Both the position numbers and the translations under genes were made by a program. This document shows positions 1 to 8,800 of a DNA stretch of 26,843 nt, piece by piece (within the stretch, counting starts at the first letter, position 1; each line of letters begins with the position of its first letter). Location of the stretch: contig MPUH01000992.1 in NCBI GenBank assembly GCA_001970955.1, forward strand, positions 1 to 26,843, read 5' to 3'. The stretch comes from Stentor coeruleus. Lineage: Eukaryota > Ciliophora > Heterotrichea > Heterotrichida > Stentoridae. The notes beneath the pieces were generated by a model. That model did no database searches and was not told the DNA's origin. It worked only from the letters and a program-made list of their open reading frames with translations.

Positions 1-10
1 AAGATCTATG

Positions 11-29
11 TTAACACCCTAACACCCTA
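11..29 (+). repeat. Telomere-type repeat (CCCTAACA)n, about 2 units
   Basis: The tract AACACCCTAACACCCTAA holds just over two 8-nt units of the CCCTAACA type. That repeat is what I recall for heterotrich (Stentor, Blepharisma) macronuclear telomeres. The C-rich strand runs 5'->3' from the left edge, as expected at a left chromosome end. About eleven non-telomeric bases precede it, so it is either a clipped or misread telomere end or an internal telomere-like tract. The first gene starts only about 240 nt further in, which would make the subtelomere very short. Confidence 0.55.
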
Positions 30-268
30 ATGTAAAATCGAATCAGAATGTTTTTTACAAATTTAAGCTAGAATTGGGTGATCAGAGTTTAAACTTTTTC
101 TAAATATTTTTGTATTTCTCATAAAATTCTAGAGTTTTTTTCTCATCATTTAAATCATATAAAGTTTTCCTAAATTTTTACAACAATTTCAACCCTTACT
201 CCTTATTTTTTAGAATCTCGCATTCTCTTACTATAGCATATCATAAAAATCTTCCAACTAAATAAAAT

Positions 269-1582
269 ATGCAAGAAATAATTTTTTTTAATTCCATTGA
301 GGAAGTATTCTTATCAGTGAAAACAATTGAATCCAGCATCAAAACAACATTATCCGTAGATTATTATTCTCCTGCAGGCTTAGAACTTATCAAAAAGTTA
401 ATTTTACTATGTACATCAGCAAGTATAACCTTACTCCAACAAGACACTCTAAGTAAAACTTTATCCTTATTAAAAACAGCAGACTGGGCTGATTCAAAAC
501 TAAGCCGATACAGTGATTTTGGTCTCTATTGGCCAGGTCGTCTAATAATGCCAAATACTCTTGCATTTCTATATTTCAAACAACAAAGATATACGGATTC
601 ACTGAAATTCTTATATCAATCCAATTCTTTATCCGAAGAAATCATAAACTCAGGAAACTCAGTTAATATCGACCTTCAGAATTTGACAAATATTTTAACT
701 TTTATGGTACTTTGGAAACTTAATAGATATTCAGAATCAGAAAAATACATAGACTCAATATTAGATTTTGATCTTAAAACAATAAGAGGACGAAATTTAT
801 TCAGCCTAGTCGCTGTGTGTAAAGCAGGAATTGCAGCTAAAAGGGATAAAAATTATATTTACGCTATAGTTGTATGTAATGAAGCAATTAAAAGAACTAA
901 AAAAGATCAGATAATTAGGGATTTTATTGAACAAATAATAAAATCATTGCAAAACGAATCGAGAAATGAAGGTGCTGATTTAGAAATTAATATAAAATAT
1001 CGTTATGATGCTATAAGAAATAATACAAATCATGAAGACTGGCTTGTGAATCAGTCTTTTATAACAATTTTCTATGTGAATTGCTTTTTACCGATAATCC
1101 CTAGTGAAATTGGGGTGATAAAAATTGAACCAGGATGGAAAAACACTGAGATTATATTCCCAATCGAATATAATAAGCCTATAACTATAGTTAAAAGATC
1201 AGTTTTTTCTGCTAGTCGTAAAGATGATGATAAAAAGCTCCCGAATATATTTTATGATGACCTAAGTCAAAAAAATCATAATAATCCAGCTTTTAATTCC
1301 CCTTTTACTGATAGGAAATTTATTAAATCCCCTGTTTCTTATGATTTGACAGAAATATTTGCATCAAAGGCTAAAAATGGTAGAGAAAGAATGCAGAATG
1401 CGTATTTAATAAACTTTTTTGTCAAGAATAATCATGTTAAAGGATATAGTGAAGGGTATTATAAAGCTTCTTATTTAAGCCCAAAGTTTTCGTATTTCAG
1501 TCCTAGAGTTGAAAGTTCGAAAAGACCTAGATCGTCTAAGGTGGCACTGAATGCTAGAGCGCTTAATAGGATTAGTGGATAA
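269..1582 (+). CDS. TPR-like helical repeat protein, ciliate-type
   Basis: A 437-aa uninterrupted frame starting at an ATG in the AT-rich context seen for neighbouring genes (ATAAAATATG). Residues about 60-230 read as helical pairs of the tetratricopeptide type. One segment (PGRLIMPNTLAFLYFKQQRY, then a DSLKFLYQS helix) resembles the TPR-like repeats common in large ciliate protein families. A second helix pair lies around residues 180-215. Residues about 310-437 are polar and rich in Ser, Lys and Arg (SPKFSYFSPRVESSKRPRSS), so probably disordered. No catalytic motif, signal peptide or membrane segment is visible. TPR folds usually scaffold protein complexes, but no partner can be named. The next gene on this strand is 510 nt away. 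Coding status is supported by length, real codon structure and the G-rich flank after the stop. Confidence 0.75.
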   Translation: MQEIIFFNSIEEVFLSVKTIESSIKTTLSVDYYSPAGLELIKKLILLCTSASITLLQQDTLSKTLSLLKTADWADSKLSRYSDFGLYWPGRLIMPNTLAFLYFKQQRYTDSLKFLYQSNSLSEEIINSGNSVNIDLQNLTNILTFMVLWKLNRYSESEKYIDSILDFDLKTIRGRNLFSLVAVCKAGIAAKRDKNYIYAIVVCNEAIKRTKKDQIIRDFIEQIIKSLQNESRNEGADLEINIKYRYDAIRNNTNHEDWLVNQSFITIFYVNCFLPIIPSEIGVIKIEPGWKNTEIIFPIEYNKPITIVKRSVFSASRKDDDKKLPNIFYDDLSQKNHNNPAFNSPFTDRKFIKSPVSYDLTEIFASKAKNGRERMQNAYLINFFVKNNHVKGYSEGYYKASYLSPKFSYFSPRVESSKRPRSSKVALNARALNRISG

Positions 1583-2092
1583 AGTTTTGTAGGTTTTATT
1601 AGTAATTTAGAGATGTAGGGAAATATGATGTGATGTTATATTTTATGTTTTTTTAAGTTGTATCTGCTGATGCGTATTATTATTATTATTTTTTAAATAT
1701 ATCTAGTTATATATATGGTATTGTTAATATAAACCTACTTATGTATTATATATATGTTACTTCACACCCATAAGTATATATATTACTATTTTAAACATAC
1801 CTAATAATACTTTTAAAAAAAATACAATACACTTAGCTTATATACATTAACAATATAGACATACTGATATATTAAAAATATTAAAATCATACCTAGCAAT
1901 ATCCCATATATACTCTTTTAAAATACCAAGCCATATCAACTAATATCATTCTCCACAAAATTAATTATTTTAAATAAAACCTAACTAAGCATATAAAAAA
2001 ATCTCAAACCATATAAATATCATAAGCACCTAACTAATAAAAAAATCTTCATCCTAACCTTCCTTCAGCAACCCATTATATTTGTCATCAAA
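1583..2092. other. Intergenic spacer between two plus-strand genes
   Basis: No gene is visible. The left part is G/T-rich on the plus strand (1621-1680: 11 G, 3 C) and the right part is C-rich (1921-1980: 12 C, 1 G), with the change near 1740. I read the left part as 3' flank of the upstream gene and the right part as promoter/5' flank of the downstream gene. An (ATT)n microsatellite lies around 1676-1692 and TA-rich runs around 1705-1790. Confidence 0.6.
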
Positions 2093-4003
2093 ATGAAAAA
2101 AAGATTTTCAAACATTATCGAACTAAGCGAAGAGCACGAACACAGCTCAGAAGAAATCCCTAATCCAAGCTCCTCTAAACTCAAAGTCTCACCTAGCATC
2201 TATACCCCTAACAACATTTATAATCATATAGATCCCACACATCTTAAATTGCTTGAGAGTATACAAGAATCCAATAAATTCTCTGAGCAAGAAATCAATC
2301 TAACAAGTACTGAATCAGAAAAAACTCCAAAAGATTATCAACTACCAATATCAATCATAGACACATCTTTATTAGAAACTCTAAGACAATATTCAAAAAC
2401 TTCAAAATCCAGTCAAGAAATCGCTTTAGTTAAAATGAAAAATTTCCAAGAAAAATTCTTTTTTCAAATTATAAAACTCTCTGATGCATCTAGTCATTAT
2501 CTAATGAAAATTGATATAAAAATTAGTAACCTTGAGTATTTATGTCAGAAAATTATCCAACAATATAAAACTACAGATTTAAATTATGCGAAAATATTGG
2601 AAAAGTATAAAGAATTACTTAAGGAAAGGGTTTTATTACAGGAAAAATCAGATAATAATAATGCGTTGATGATAAGTTTAAGAATGGCTATTGAAAGTAT
2701 GAATTTTACTAGAGAACAAGTGAGTAGATTGAATGTTTATGATAATAAAGGGTTATATAAAAGTTTTTTGGATAAAATACAAGCATTTGGGGAGTCTGTG
2801 GAAAGGTATAATAGGGTATGTAGGAAAGATGATGGGTTTTATGAAGAATTTGAATTGGTTAATAGGGAAAATACTCAGATGAAAGAGAAAATCGCCCAGA
2901 TGATGGAGGAAAATTGTAGGTTTAAGGAAGAAAATGAAATAGTTGGTAGGAAAAATAGGCAGTTGGTGAAGGAAATGAAGGAAAAAGAACAAAAAATAGC
3001 CTTGGCTAAGAAAAAAGTGGAAGATTTTATTTTTATTACTAAGAGTTTTGGTGAAAATATCGAAGATGAAACTCAATTGAGATTTGGCAGAATAGAAGAC
3101 AAGATAAAATTCGCCCAAGAGACTTTAGAAATGATAAAAATCAATCAAAATTTGCTATTAAAACCTATAGGTTTTAATGAAGAGAATACTAATGATAATA
3201 TTATGGCAAAATTGTCAGAATACAATGAAAACATGATAAGTAATGAAAAATATAAGGAACTTGAAGATAAATATAAGGAAAATTTAAAAGAAACTCTTGA
3301 TTTAAAAACAGAAAATGCTAATTTGGTATCAAAATTAGACACACTTTTACATGAAAAAAATAATTTAAGTTTATTGTATGAAGAAAAATGCACAAAAATA
3401 GACGAAAATGAAAAACAGCTAAAAAAATCTATAAAAATAATCAAAAAACTCGAAGAACAAAATGCGGAAATAGATGATAATGAGAAAATCAATACAAAAA
3501 GCTTAGAAAATACTTTTTCGATACAGGAAAGCTCAGTGAGTTTACAAAAAAAGTCTAAAAATGCATTTGAAAGCTCAGATTATGATGAGAAAATATCAGA
3601 ATTGGCTTCAAAACTCAATGAAAAAAGCCTTGAAGTTGAAAGTTTAACTGTTTCTATGCAAAAATTAGAAATGAGCAATGATAAATTAGCTGAAAAATGT
3701 AGGAAAATGATGATGAAATTACAAAATTATAATGATTTGGAAGAAAATGCTAGGGATATTGAAAATGAAAATAAAAGTTTGAATGAAAAAATGCAAGAAA
3801 AAGATCATGAGATAGCAAAACTGAAGAAGAGAGTTAAAAAGTTAAAGAGTAAAAACAGTAAATTGATGAAAAATACTGATAAGCTTATTGTAAAAGTTGA
3901 TAGATTAGAGAAAACTAATAAGTGGCTTGTTGAAAATGAGAATATTAATGAGATGATACTTGAGAAAATTGAAAGTGGAGATATGGAAAAGCATAAAGAA
4001 TAA
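2093..4003 (+). CDS. Long coiled-coil protein, unknown function
   Basis: A 636-aa protein. Residues 1-110 are Ser/Pro/Asn-rich and probably disordered. From about residue 135 to the C-terminus it is almost continuous heptad-type coiled coil, rich in Glu, Lys and Leu, with internal Asn-rich breaks near 355-370 and 460-500. There are no globular motifs, signal peptide or membrane segments. Such proteins in ciliates are often cortical, basal-body or fibre components, but that is inference. Open frames on the opposite strand at 2753-3118 and 3145-3492 are shadows of this repetitive coding sequence. It ends convergently with the COQ9 gene, leaving 193 nt between the two stops. Third-position bases shift from C-rich near the start to G-rich in the middle. 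Confidence 0.8.
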   Translation: MKKRFSNIIELSEEHEHSSEEIPNPSSSKLKVSPSIYTPNNIYNHIDPTHLKLLESIQESNKFSEQEINLTSTESEKTPKDYQLPISIIDTSLLETLRQYSKTSKSSQEIALVKMKNFQEKFFFQIIKLSDASSHYLMKIDIKISNLEYLCQKIIQQYKTTDLNYAKILEKYKELLKERVLLQEKSDNNNALMISLRMAIESMNFTREQVSRLNVYDNKGLYKSFLDKIQAFGESVERYNRVCRKDDGFYEEFELVNRENTQMKEKIAQMMEENCRFKEENEIVGRKNRQLVKEMKEKEQKIALAKKKVEDFIFITKSFGENIEDETQLRFGRIEDKIKFAQETLEMIKINQNLLLKPIGFNEENTNDNIMAKLSEYNENMISNEKYKELEDKYKENLKETLDLKTENANLVSKLDTLLHEKNNLSLLYEEKCTKIDENEKQLKKSIKIIKKLEEQNAEIDDNEKINTKSLENTFSIQESSVSLQKKSKNAFESSDYDEKISELASKLNEKSLEVESLTVSMQKLEMSNDKLAEKCRKMMMKLQNYNDLEENARDIENENKSLNEKMQEKDHEIAKLKKRVKKLKSKNSKLMKNTDKLIVKVDRLEKTNKWLVENENINEMILEKIESGDMEKHKE

Positions 4004-4196
4004 AAGAAATGATAGTTAATTAAATAAAAATATAGTAAAAATTCAAATTACTATTAAAAATCATATCCAGTAGAAAACAGTTTCTTATTAGTATTTTTAT
4101 TAAAATCACATCATCTTCCAAAAATACATCCAAATACCATATTAAACATAAAAATATAATATTCCCAATCTTCACAATCATCAAAATAAATCCTTC

Positions 4197-4865
4197 TTAT
4201 TGATATTTATTAATCGGGTTTTGATGACTACTAGGTTCCGGATAAAAGCTCTGTAAAATCCTATAATTCGCATTCGCCACAAACTTCATAGTCTCAAAAA
4301 CATTTTCTGCAACTTTCCCAGCATCAAAACTCTTCATCATTTTCTCTTCCATTTCCTTCCAACACTCTTCCACCTTATGCGGATTTTTCACAATCTTTAC
4401 CTCAGTTGTCAAATAAATCATAGCTAAAGATCCTCTTTTAATAGGATAAAAAGTATCAACATTTTTCTCCCCAGCTAATTTCCATATACTATCAAAAGTA
4501 TTCCATAAAGTATTAGTTGTTGTTATAATATTCTGAGGATTAGCTCCAATTTTCATAGCTTGTGTCCATATAGGTAAATAAGGGTTCATATATTCAAGTC
4601 TTTTTCTAGTAATTGTATAAAGGTTTGTAGGGGTGATTTCATTATATGGATGGAAATCAATATAAAGTTGTTCATTCCACATTTGCATTAAATATTCGAT
4701 AAGCTCGTATTGACCTTTAGGGAATAATTGAGAAACAATTGCCTAGGTTGATTTTACTGGTGAGAGGTTTAAGGATAAGGAAGCGGACTGCATACAAGAG
4801 TCCCAACCTTCTGTGTGGACAAGTTCTAAGCTTTTATTGATAAGAGATTTACGTAAAGCCCACAT
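4197..4865 (-). CDS. COQ9: Ubiquinone biosynthesis protein COQ9 (2 exons)
   Basis: Spliced as complement(join(4197..4742,4758..4865)), 217 aa. COQ9 is a TetR-fold lipid-binding protein of the mitochondrial coenzyme Q complex that presents intermediates to COQ7. Exon 1 gives the TetR-like helix-turn-helix segment (SLELVHTEGWDSCMQSASL, then LNLSPAIVSQLFPKGQYEL), matching the family's conserved start of the domain. Exon 2 carries the family core (NVDTFYPIKRGSLAMIYLTT, then EVKIV and EECWKEME). The 15-nt intron GTAAAATCAACCTAG lies in phase 0 and carries an in-frame TAG. Without it the frame would start at an internal residue of the domain. The N-terminus (MWALRKSLINKS) is shorter than most mitochondrial presequences, so targeting is unclear. 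The start follows TATATATAAAAA. It lies 91 nt downstream of PSMB2 on the same strand. Confidence 0.88.
4743..4757 (-). other. 15-nt intron in COQ9
   Basis: On the minus strand it reads GTAAAATCAACCTAG, with an A at position 10. It is phase 0 and contains in-frame TAG. Removal joins LNLSP to AIVSQLFP, restoring the conserved COQ9 segment. Confidence 0.9.
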
Positions 4866-4956
4866 TTTTTATATATAAACTGTGTATATAATTCTATGAT
4901 AGGATGTGAATTTTATATATCATTAAAAAAAACTAGCTTTAAATCTAAATAATTAA

Positions 4957-5563
4957 CTAATCAAAGTCTAAAAGTGTGATGCCGTCCTGTATATTAATTA
5001 CCTTACTGACAACTTTCACAACAAATTTCCTTTGGTTTATCAAAAACCTTGTCCTCACTTGTTCAATGCACTTCCTAGCAATTTCTTTCCCTTCATCTAA
5101 AGTTAAATCCTAAAATAAATGTTACTGGTTTCCACCAATTGTCCATAAGTCCATATAAAAAGTGCCCAGCATGGCCATGAGCTGCTTTTCTAACTTTTTG
5201 CATAACCCCAAGGTAGTCTAAATAATAAAGTCCTGGCTCATTATCAATGCCTCCTATTAAAAGATCTGCAAATGCTGGTTTTTTTCTAAGGTTTTCTGAT
5301 ATAACAGTTCTAATAAAGTTCGCTGTAGATTCAGTTGTAAGTTTTACTGAGTTTCTATAGTAATATAAGTGGATGTTTTTTTGCATTAAATCACTGAAGT
5401 TGATTCGGTCAGCAGTATCCCCGCCAGCAGCTAAGAGCTTATTCCCATCAAGTTCAGTGATTTTGTCATCAGAATCAAGGAGCTTGACTATTGAGAACTG
5501 GGCAGCTCGATCTGCAGCAACAAGGACATAATCTTTCCCTACGAACCCAAAAAGAGTATCCAT
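4957..5563 (-). CDS. PSMB2: 20S proteasome subunit beta-4 (PSMB2), 3 exons
   Basis: Spliced as complement(join(4957..4986,5002..5109,5126..5563)), 191 aa, close to the family's usual length. It is a structural, non-catalytic beta subunit of the 20S proteasome core: there is no processed N-terminal Thr, and it begins MDTLFGFVGKDYVLVAADRA like the beta-4 family (human MEYLIGIQGPDYVLVASDR). Further family segments are DSDDKI, AGGDTADRINFSDLMQKNI, LYYRNS, NEPGLYYLDYLG and KAAHGHAGHFLYGLMD. A 16-nt intron (5110-5125) separates NWWKP from DLTLDEGKEIARKCIEQVR. A likely second 15-nt intron (4987-5001) gives VVSK-DGITLLDFD, matching the conserved C-terminus. Only 34 nt lie between its ATG and the stop of the upstream gene, so its promoter must be tiny or overlap that gene. 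Confidence 0.92.
4987..5001 (-). other. Probable in-frame 15-nt intron in PSMB2
   Basis: On the minus strand it reads GTAATTAATATACAG, phase 0, A at position 10. It has no stop if retained and would add VINIQ. Removal gives SK-DGI, which fits the family (DKNGI in human), so splicing is favoured. Confidence 0.75.
5110..5125 (-). other. 16-nt intron in PSMB2
   Basis: On the minus strand it reads GTAACATTTATTTTAG. Retention shifts the frame and truncates the protein after FILGFNFR. Removal restores the C-terminal 46 residues typical of beta-4. Confidence 0.93.
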
Positions 5564-5597
5564 TATAAATGGGAAAATATTCTAATCAAAATTAACA

Positions 5598-8500
5598 TTA
5601 TATATCCTCTTCAATAATCGGAGTTTCAGGCCTATCAGGGGTAATAAAATTCTCATGAGCTTTCTTTGCCATCACAACTGGCCTAGTATCTCTAATCCCA
5701 TAAGCCTGTGTAAACTTATGTCCTTCCATCGCTTTAACCAGGCCTTCCTTCATTTTCTCAGGCGAAATTTGTCTCGGATTCAACCCTCCAACCCATTTCG
5801 CCATAAATTTCTTCATCTGTGGACTAACTTCAACATTTTTATTATCATATTTATCCAGTTCAATATCAGTATAATTATCAATAAACACTTCAATAGGTAA
5901 AAACCCACCTCCTACTTTAACAATAAGTTTTCCTCTTTCAATATTTACCATAACTCTTTTTGACCCATATAAATAAACACCATAAGATTCTCTAACAAAA
6001 GGTACAATCAAAACATCATCTCTACTATTAAAATAATCAGCAATAGCTTGATCAATAATATCTTCTGCAACAGGGAAATATACAGGGTTACTATGTTTAA
6101 GTTCATGAACAGCTGTTCTCATAGCTTCTACTTCCATTTCTTTCTCCGAAACAATCGATTTAACTTTTTCAAATATCCTCTTTTGTTGCAAAAAAGTTTG
6201 ACTTAAAGAAAACACAAAATCAGAAAAATACGACAATTCACTTATTAACTGATCTTTAGTTTCTTGATTATGTTTAGCTTTATTTGATATTATTTCAAAA
6301 GCATTTTCTACATTTAGTTTTTTACTATAAACGTCTTCAATATAATTGACTTCTTGTTTAAGTTTTTTGAAATCCTTATTCAGATTTGAGATGATTTCAT
6401 TGTTAGTTTCAATTTCCCGATTCCATCCACTTTGTGATGTTTTTACACGTTTAGTTTCAGCTTCGATTTTCTGTTGAAGTATAGATGCATCATTTGCTAA
6501 ATCTTCTTTTTGAGAACGTAAGTAGGTTAGTTGTGTACGAATTGAATCCATATTTAAACTGTGTGAACGGGAATTATTTTGACAACTTGCGAGCATTTTA
6601 CGAAACTCATCATCAACGTATATAAATCCAGTTAGACCTTGAAGTTCTGAACGAAGTTTTTGATTTTCACGCTCAATATTGTCGGTTATTGAGGTTAAGG
6701 TTTTTACTTCGCTTAAAAGTGACGTTTTTTCTTCGATGAATTTGTTTTGCAGGGCTGAGGAACTTTCGAATATGCTTTTGTATTGGATTGCATATGAACT
6801 AAGCTTTTCTTCCATTTCGGTTCTTGATTTTTCTAAGGTTTCGTTAGCTTTTCGTAGTTGCTTGATGGTGTCGAGGTCAAAAGTTGCGTTGTATTTTTTT
6901 AAGATTTCTTCACGTTCAGATTTTAGTTTTGCTAAGGATTTCTCGTGAGTGGATTTTTCGTACTCGAGTAGTTGGCTTTTTTTCTTGGTCGAATCGATGT
7001 TGTAGGTACATGACGCGATTTCATCTTTGAGCCTTTTAATCATAATATCAAAATTCTCGCATTCCTGTGCGAACTCCGCCGACGTAGCTTTCATCGAATC
7101 ATTGATCATATTCCTTGTTTTTTCCTGCTGACTAATCGCATCTTTAGTAGGGTCAATTTCTCTATTCTGTACTGACCCAAATGTGTTTTTAGCAATAAGC
7201 CCAACAACACACGTGCTCATAATATCAGCATTTTTTATAGAAAGTCTATCCAAAAACACATCAACATATCCAGGAATATCCAATATATTCTCTTCTTCAA
7301 CCCTAAAACTAGAAATCACACTAGCATTCAAAGATTTCTGAGCTAATCCTGGAGTCCTAAGCCCAGAATTAGTAAGTTTTCTTGAAGGTGATCGTGTTGG
7401 GCTTCTAGAATCCCTTCTAGTAGATTCTTCAATAAGTTTTAAAAACTGTCCTCCCATTTCTTCTTTAAGTTTGTTTAAAATGCTCATGATAGTTTTCAAA
7501 TGCCATTCAACTCTAACAACATTTTTCAAGTATCCACAAGGATTTGTAACAGACTCAGCTGATAGATTTATTTTCATAGGTCTTGCCCTAACAACTTGTG
7601 ATGGACTTTCTTCTTCATTTTCGCTACTAAGTTCTGAAGATCCAATGCTCAAGGATTCGTCTTGGTTTTTTTTCTTATTATTTTCAACATTTTTCGATTG
7701 ACTTTCTGTGTCACCAGAAAATGCGAATTCAGACACTGGGATTTTTGAAGATTCTAATGGGACTAGTTTTTCAGGTGACCCTTTTGGAGATTTCATACTT
7801 TTCTGATCAGGTTGAGGGCTTTTTTTCTCATGTATAGGTTTTGCTACAAATAAAGCTTTAGGGCTTGTTGGTGGAGATAATTTCTCTGTTCTTGCTGGAG
7901 GACTTTTAGACCTTGGTGATCTAAATGAGCTTTTAATACTTTGGGATTTAGCTTCAGGTTGTTGTAATACATTTGATGATTCTTTTATTTCACTTGAAGG
8001 GTTTGATAAATCTAATAGTTTTAGATGTCCTGGTTTTAAATCCTGAGGCTCTTTTTCTAAACTATCAGCTTCACTAGGCATTTTCCTATGGTCAACACGA
8101 GGTTGTTCTTTGTTTTCTTCTATGGTTTCAACTTTGATTTCATAAGCTGGGGAAGATAATTCTGGACTTGCATCTTTAGTTATGTTTTTCAATGGGGATA
8201 AGGATTCAAATGTTGGTGTTTGAATAGATTCAATATCTGATGGGTTTTGAACTTTTAAAGGCTCTGGTGATAAAAGTTTACCTGTTAGACGAATTCTTAA
8301 AGACTTAGCATCAATTTCTTTGACTTGATGTTTTGTGATTAGTAATATGCTTTCTATAGGGACTTCTATGTTTACCCATTCATCTAAATCTTTATTTAGG
8401 GTCGAGCCAAACATCCATTCTAAAGTTACAGTAAGAGATCCTAAGACAATATTGTCTTCTTGGATTAGTATATGAACTTGATCTGATGAATTTAAGTTGA

Positions 8501-8642
8501 TAAGTTCAATCGTCACTTGTTGTTGGTATTTTATAACTTGAATTTTGCCTTTGATTGAAATACGACAGTTTATTTGTGAGGGATCTTTCAACCATTGGCA
8601 AAATACCTCACTGAGTTCAATTGAAAGCGTATTCATTTCCAT
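5598..8642 (-). CDS. C2-like / coiled-coil / GAR-like cytoskeletal protein
   Basis: 1014 aa from the first in-frame ATG (8640-8642). The frame is open further up to a TTG at 8703-8705, but no ATG lies there. Residues about 1-130 look like a C2-type beta sandwich (VTIELINL, VNIEVPIESILL, LRIRLTGKLL). Residues 130-370 are Ser/Pro/Lys-rich, with many SP motifs (SPKSPPARTEK-like), suggesting phosphorylation. Residues about 520-850 form a long coiled coil. Residues 858-935 resemble the GAS2-related (GAR) microtubule-binding fold as found in alveolate proteins: YGVYLYGSKRVMVNIERGKL, then VKVGGGFLPIEVFIDNY. A role at microtubules or the cell cortex is inferred. The C-terminal tail is basic, then acidic. 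The N-terminus could be incomplete, because the 5' flank is broken by an N and a duplication. Confidence 0.8.
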   Translation of the reverse strand: MEMNTLSIELSEVFCQWLKDPSQINCRISIKGKIQVIKYQQQVTIELINLNSSDQVHILIQEDNIVLGSLTVTLEWMFGSTLNKDLDEWVNIEVPIESILLITKHQVKEIDAKSLRIRLTGKLLSPEPLKVQNPSDIESIQTPTFESLSPLKNITKDASPELSSPAYEIKVETIEENKEQPRVDHRKMPSEADSLEKEPQDLKPGHLKLLDLSNPSSEIKESSNVLQQPEAKSQSIKSSFRSPRSKSPPARTEKLSPPTSPKALFVAKPIHEKKSPQPDQKSMKSPKGSPEKLVPLESSKIPVSEFAFSGDTESQSKNVENNKKKNQDESLSIGSSELSSENEEESPSQVVRARPMKINLSAESVTNPCGYLKNVVRVEWHLKTIMSILNKLKEEMGGQFLKLIEESTRRDSRSPTRSPSRKLTNSGLRTPGLAQKSLNASVISSFRVEEENILDIPGYVDVFLDRLSIKNADIMSTCVVGLIAKNTFGSVQNREIDPTKDAISQQEKTRNMINDSMKATSAEFAQECENFDIMIKRLKDEIASCTYNIDSTKKKSQLLEYEKSTHEKSLAKLKSEREEILKKYNATFDLDTIKQLRKANETLEKSRTEMEEKLSSYAIQYKSIFESSSALQNKFIEEKTSLLSEVKTLTSITDNIERENQKLRSELQGLTGFIYVDDEFRKMLASCQNNSRSHSLNMDSIRTQLTYLRSQKEDLANDASILQQKIEAETKRVKTSQSGWNREIETNNEIISNLNKDFKKLKQEVNYIEDVYSKKLNVENAFEIISNKAKHNQETKDQLISELSYFSDFVFSLSQTFLQQKRIFEKVKSIVSEKEMEVEAMRTAVHELKHSNPVYFPVAEDIIDQAIADYFNSRDDVLIVPFVRESYGVYLYGSKRVMVNIERGKLIVKVGGGFLPIEVFIDNYTDIELDKYDNKNVEVSPQMKKFMAKWVGGLNPRQISPEKMKEGLVKAMEGHKFTQAYGIRDTRPVVMAKKAHENFITPDRPETPIIEEDI

Positions 8643-8674
8643 TAACGGTTTATTAGATCCATTTAAATTTTCAT

Positions 8675-8718
8675 ATGAAGAAAAATGATGGATTTTTTCA
8701 GCCAAAGGGCGATTGTAG
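8675..8718 (+). repeat. 44-nt direct repeat, copy 1
   Basis: Starts ATGAAGAAAAATGATGG and ends GGGCGATTGTAG. It is identical to 8801-8844. Sequence after the two copies differs from the first base past TAG. Confidence 0.95.
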
Positions 8719-8773
8719 ATTGAAATTATGTATTATTGGTAATTATATTAAAAAATTATATGATTTTATGGGT

Positions 8774-8784
8774 ATTAGGGTGTT
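8774..8784 (+). repeat. Telomere-type tract TTAGGGTGTTA near the N
   Basis: Eleven bases match the G-rich strand of the 8-nt telomere repeat (TGTTAGGG) once around. It sits about 16 bases before the N, in the orientation of a right-hand chromosome end. It is short enough to be chance. Confidence 0.35.
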
Positions 8785-8799
8785 ATTTTTTATTAGTTT

Positions 8800-8800
8800 N
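8800..8800. other. Undetermined base (N), probable scaffold gap
   Basis: The only N in the window. The bases just to its right repeat a 44-nt stretch found 126 nt to its left, the usual picture of two contig ends joined without merging their overlap. Confidence 0.85.

Noticed and set aside
2753..3492. Two minus-strand open frames (121 and 115 codons)
   Set aside because: They lie antisense to the long coiled-coil gene. Their Phe/Leu/Ser/His-rich content is what Lys/Glu-rich coding sequence gives on the other strand.
8643..8705. N-terminal extension of the GAR-like protein to a TTG codon
   Set aside because: No ATG is present in frame upstream of 8642; TTG starts are not expected in ciliate nuclear genes.
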